Shown: positions 63,991 through 64,000 of the stretch, one piece after another
How the letters are laid out: each line of letters starts with the position of its first letter
Numbering within the stretch: position 1 is the first letter of the stretch
Assembly: GCA_036850595.1 (NCBI GenBank)
Contig: CM072166.1
Location: 16,696,758 to 16,760,757, forward strand
Reading direction: 5' to 3'
Source: Rhyacichthys aspro
Lineage: Eukaryota > Chordata > Actinopteri > Gobiiformes > Rhyacichthyidae
Length of the DNA stretch: 64,000 nt
The notes under the pieces: model-generated
Seen by the model: the letters and a program-made list of their open reading frames with translations, nothing else
Database searches by the model: none
Told to the model about the DNA's origin: nothing
Made by a program: the position numbers and the translations under genes

Positions 63991-64000
63991 GTATATTTCA

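Overview
The window reads as genomic DNA of a ray-finned (teleost) fish. Multi-exon genes with GT-AG introns sit in AT-rich intergenic sequence. The intronless GC-rich histone genes end in the metazoan 3' stem-loop. Fish-type repeats are present: Penelope-like, PIF/Harbinger, a Tx1/L1-like LINE and a MITE. The cytosolic sulfotransferases resemble fish SULT2/SULT3 proteins.

Layout. (1) 3634-8098, + strand: the last eight recognisable exons of a radil-like gene (DIL domain then C-terminal PDZ); its 5' half is not visible. (2) 8834-9650: a decayed Penelope-like element with a GIY-YIG domain. (3) 11198-15551: a complete six-exon cytosolic sulfotransferase. (4) 20464-54775: a replication-dependent histone cluster with six H2A, four H3.2, five H2B and one H1, and no H4. 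H2A and H3 are mostly head-to-head pairs sharing a CCAAT-rich promoter of about 366 bp; H2B and H1 stand alone. All copies of each core histone encode the same protein. (5) 55364-56371: an intronless gpatch4-like gene. (6) 60149 to beyond the right edge: a second sulfotransferase in the same orientation, with its last exon outside the window; a MITE with a perfect 9-bp target duplication sits in intron 2.

The histone cluster has striking architecture. A block of about 16 kb occurs twice (16746-32566 and 32667-48752). The copies are separated by exactly 100 Ns and homology runs up to both gap edges, so this is either a tandem duplication or two unmerged haplotypes. Inside each copy, two H2A-H3 pairs form inverted arms of about 1.24 kb around a loop of about 3.2 kb that holds one H2B gene. 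The loop is in opposite orientation in the two copies, as expected from recombination between the arms. The arms are nearly identical to each other within a copy but differ between copies at shared synonymous and promoter sites, which is the pattern left by arm-to-arm gene conversion. A 33-bp micro-inversion also distinguishes the copies. A third H2A gene in each block has lost its H3 partner at a junction with Harbinger sequence.

The histone genes supply S-phase chromatin. SULTs sulfonate small molecules with PAPS. Radil is a Rap1 effector in cell adhesion. Gpatch4 is a nucleolar G-patch protein. No functional link among the non-histone genes is evident; their order reflects chromosome history, with the histone cluster and gpatch4 lying between two SULT paralogues.
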